Part shown: positions 6,727-7,015 of the stretch, one piece after another | Numbering within the stretch: position 1 is the stretch's first letter | How the letters are laid out: every line of letters starts with the position of its first letter | Assembly: GCA_046565865.1 (NCBI GenBank) | Contig: JBKHXU010000039.1 | Span: 1-7,015 of the forward strand | Reading direction: 5' to 3' | Source: JBKHXU01 sp046565865 | GTDB taxonomy: Bacteria > Pseudomonadota > Gammaproteobacteria > Acidiferrobacterales > Sulfurifustaceae | DNA: 7,015 bases | Notes under the pieces: model-generated | Database searches by the model: none | Seen by the model: only the letters and a program-made list of their open reading frames with translations | Told to the model about the DNA's origin: nothing | Translations under genes and position numbers: made by a program

Positions 6727-7015
6727 GTTTTATTGAACCGCTGCGGTGGTCTTGGTTGAAACGGCGGCCGCGGCTGCGGCGGTGGTGACGCCGGCTTTGG
6801 CTGCGATCCCGGCGTCCTGCTTCCAAGTCCCTGCGCGCCACGAACCGCAATCGAACCAATCCGTGTCATTGCCGACGCCACATGCATTCCCGCAAAGGCC
6901 CCCAACCCCATCGAGCTCACCAAAGGCGCCGCGCCTCCAAATACGAGTGCTTGCGTGAGCTTCCCTGCCCCATAAAGCACTCCAACAACTACCACAATCG
7001 AACCAATCAGTACCG
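6723..7015 (-). CDS. C-terminal part of a membrane protein with Pro-rich tail, possibly VirB6/TrbL-like
   Basis: The frame is open to the window edge, so only the last 96 residues are visible. They begin VLIGSIVVVGVLYGAGKL, a hydrophobic segment likely to be the end of a transmembrane helix. A Gly/Ala-rich, mildly hydrophobic stretch follows (LVFGGAAPLVSSMGLGAFAG and on to about residue 60), then a proline- and arginine-rich tail (SQPKPASPPPQPRPP... to QRFNKT) that is probably disordered and cytoplasmic. This composition resembles the C-termini of VirB6/TrbL inner-membrane proteins of type IV secretion systems, but no diagnostic motif is visible, so this is a guess from composition and context. 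The TGA stop at 6725-6723 overlaps the -35 box of P1. The GTG at 6995 is only an internal codon. Confidence 0.5.
   Translation of the reverse strand, partial: VLIGSIVVVVGVLYGAGKLTQALVFGGAAPLVSSMGLGAFAGMHVASAMTRIGSIAVRGAQGLGSRTPGSQPKPASPPPQPRPPFQPRPPQRFNKT

Larger units (their letters stand above)
4027..7015. mobile_element. Left end of an integrated element in tRNA-Leu (extends beyond window)
   Basis: From the tRNA 3' end to the window edge all five genes lie on the minus strand and look accessory: a serine recombinase next to the tRNA, a small lipoprotein, an RHH regulator, an unrecognised small protein and a membrane protein tail. Base composition is visibly less GC-rich than in rnr. The recombinase next to a tRNA gene supports an integrative element. 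If the membrane protein is a VirB6/TrbL homologue, the element may be an integrative and conjugative element, but that is inference. The far end and any second att copy are outside the window. Confidence 0.75.

Noticed and set aside
6307..6759. Plus-strand open frame of 150 codons across the regulatory region
   Set aside because: It overlaps the RHH gene, the 68-residue gene and both promoters, has no recognisable domain, and runs opposite to all other element genes.

Overview
The window looks like GC-rich gammaproteobacterial chromosome carrying one end of an integrated element. The evidence is the gene order rnr - rlmB - rpsF - rpsR - rplI, all on the minus strand, which is the classic gammaproteobacterial arrangement. 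There is no priB between rpsF and rpsR, which argues against an enterobacterium. I cannot name the genus.

Positions 1-3875 are conserved core genome, read right to left: RNase R, the 23S rRNA G2251 2'-O-methyltransferase RlmB, ribosomal proteins bS6 and bS18, and the first 12 codons of bL9. A short intergenic stretch (678-791) splits this run. It holds a candidate promoter, an intrinsic-terminator-like hairpin and a second hairpin that could sequester the rpsF ribosome binding site. Together they could form the regulatory leader of the ribosomal protein genes.

Positions 3940-4026 are a complete tRNA-Leu(CAG) gene on the plus strand, divergent from rnr. It is the insertion target. A large serine recombinase gene on the minus strand runs into the tRNA gene from its 3' end. 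Its last 17 codons and its stop codon are the antisense of the tRNA, and the stop is formed by U33 and the first two anticodon bases. The junction is therefore a likely att end.

Positions 4027-7015 are the accessory element, visibly lower in GC than rnr, with every gene on the minus strand. In transcription order they are: the C-terminal end of a membrane protein with a proline-rich tail (possibly VirB6/TrbL-like), an unrecognised 68-residue protein, a 63-residue ribbon-helix-helix (RHH) regulator, a small putative lipoprotein, and the recombinase. The last three are closely spaced and look like one operon. A 12-bp palindrome, GTTACCGGTAAC, occurs twice just upstream of the 68-residue gene and once with one mismatch upstream of the RHH gene. 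In both promoters a copy fills the spacer directly behind the -35 box. The most interesting reading is a small self-regulating circuit in which one repressor, most simply the RHH protein, controls both its own lipoprotein-recombinase operon and the upstream small gene, and so controls mobility of the element.
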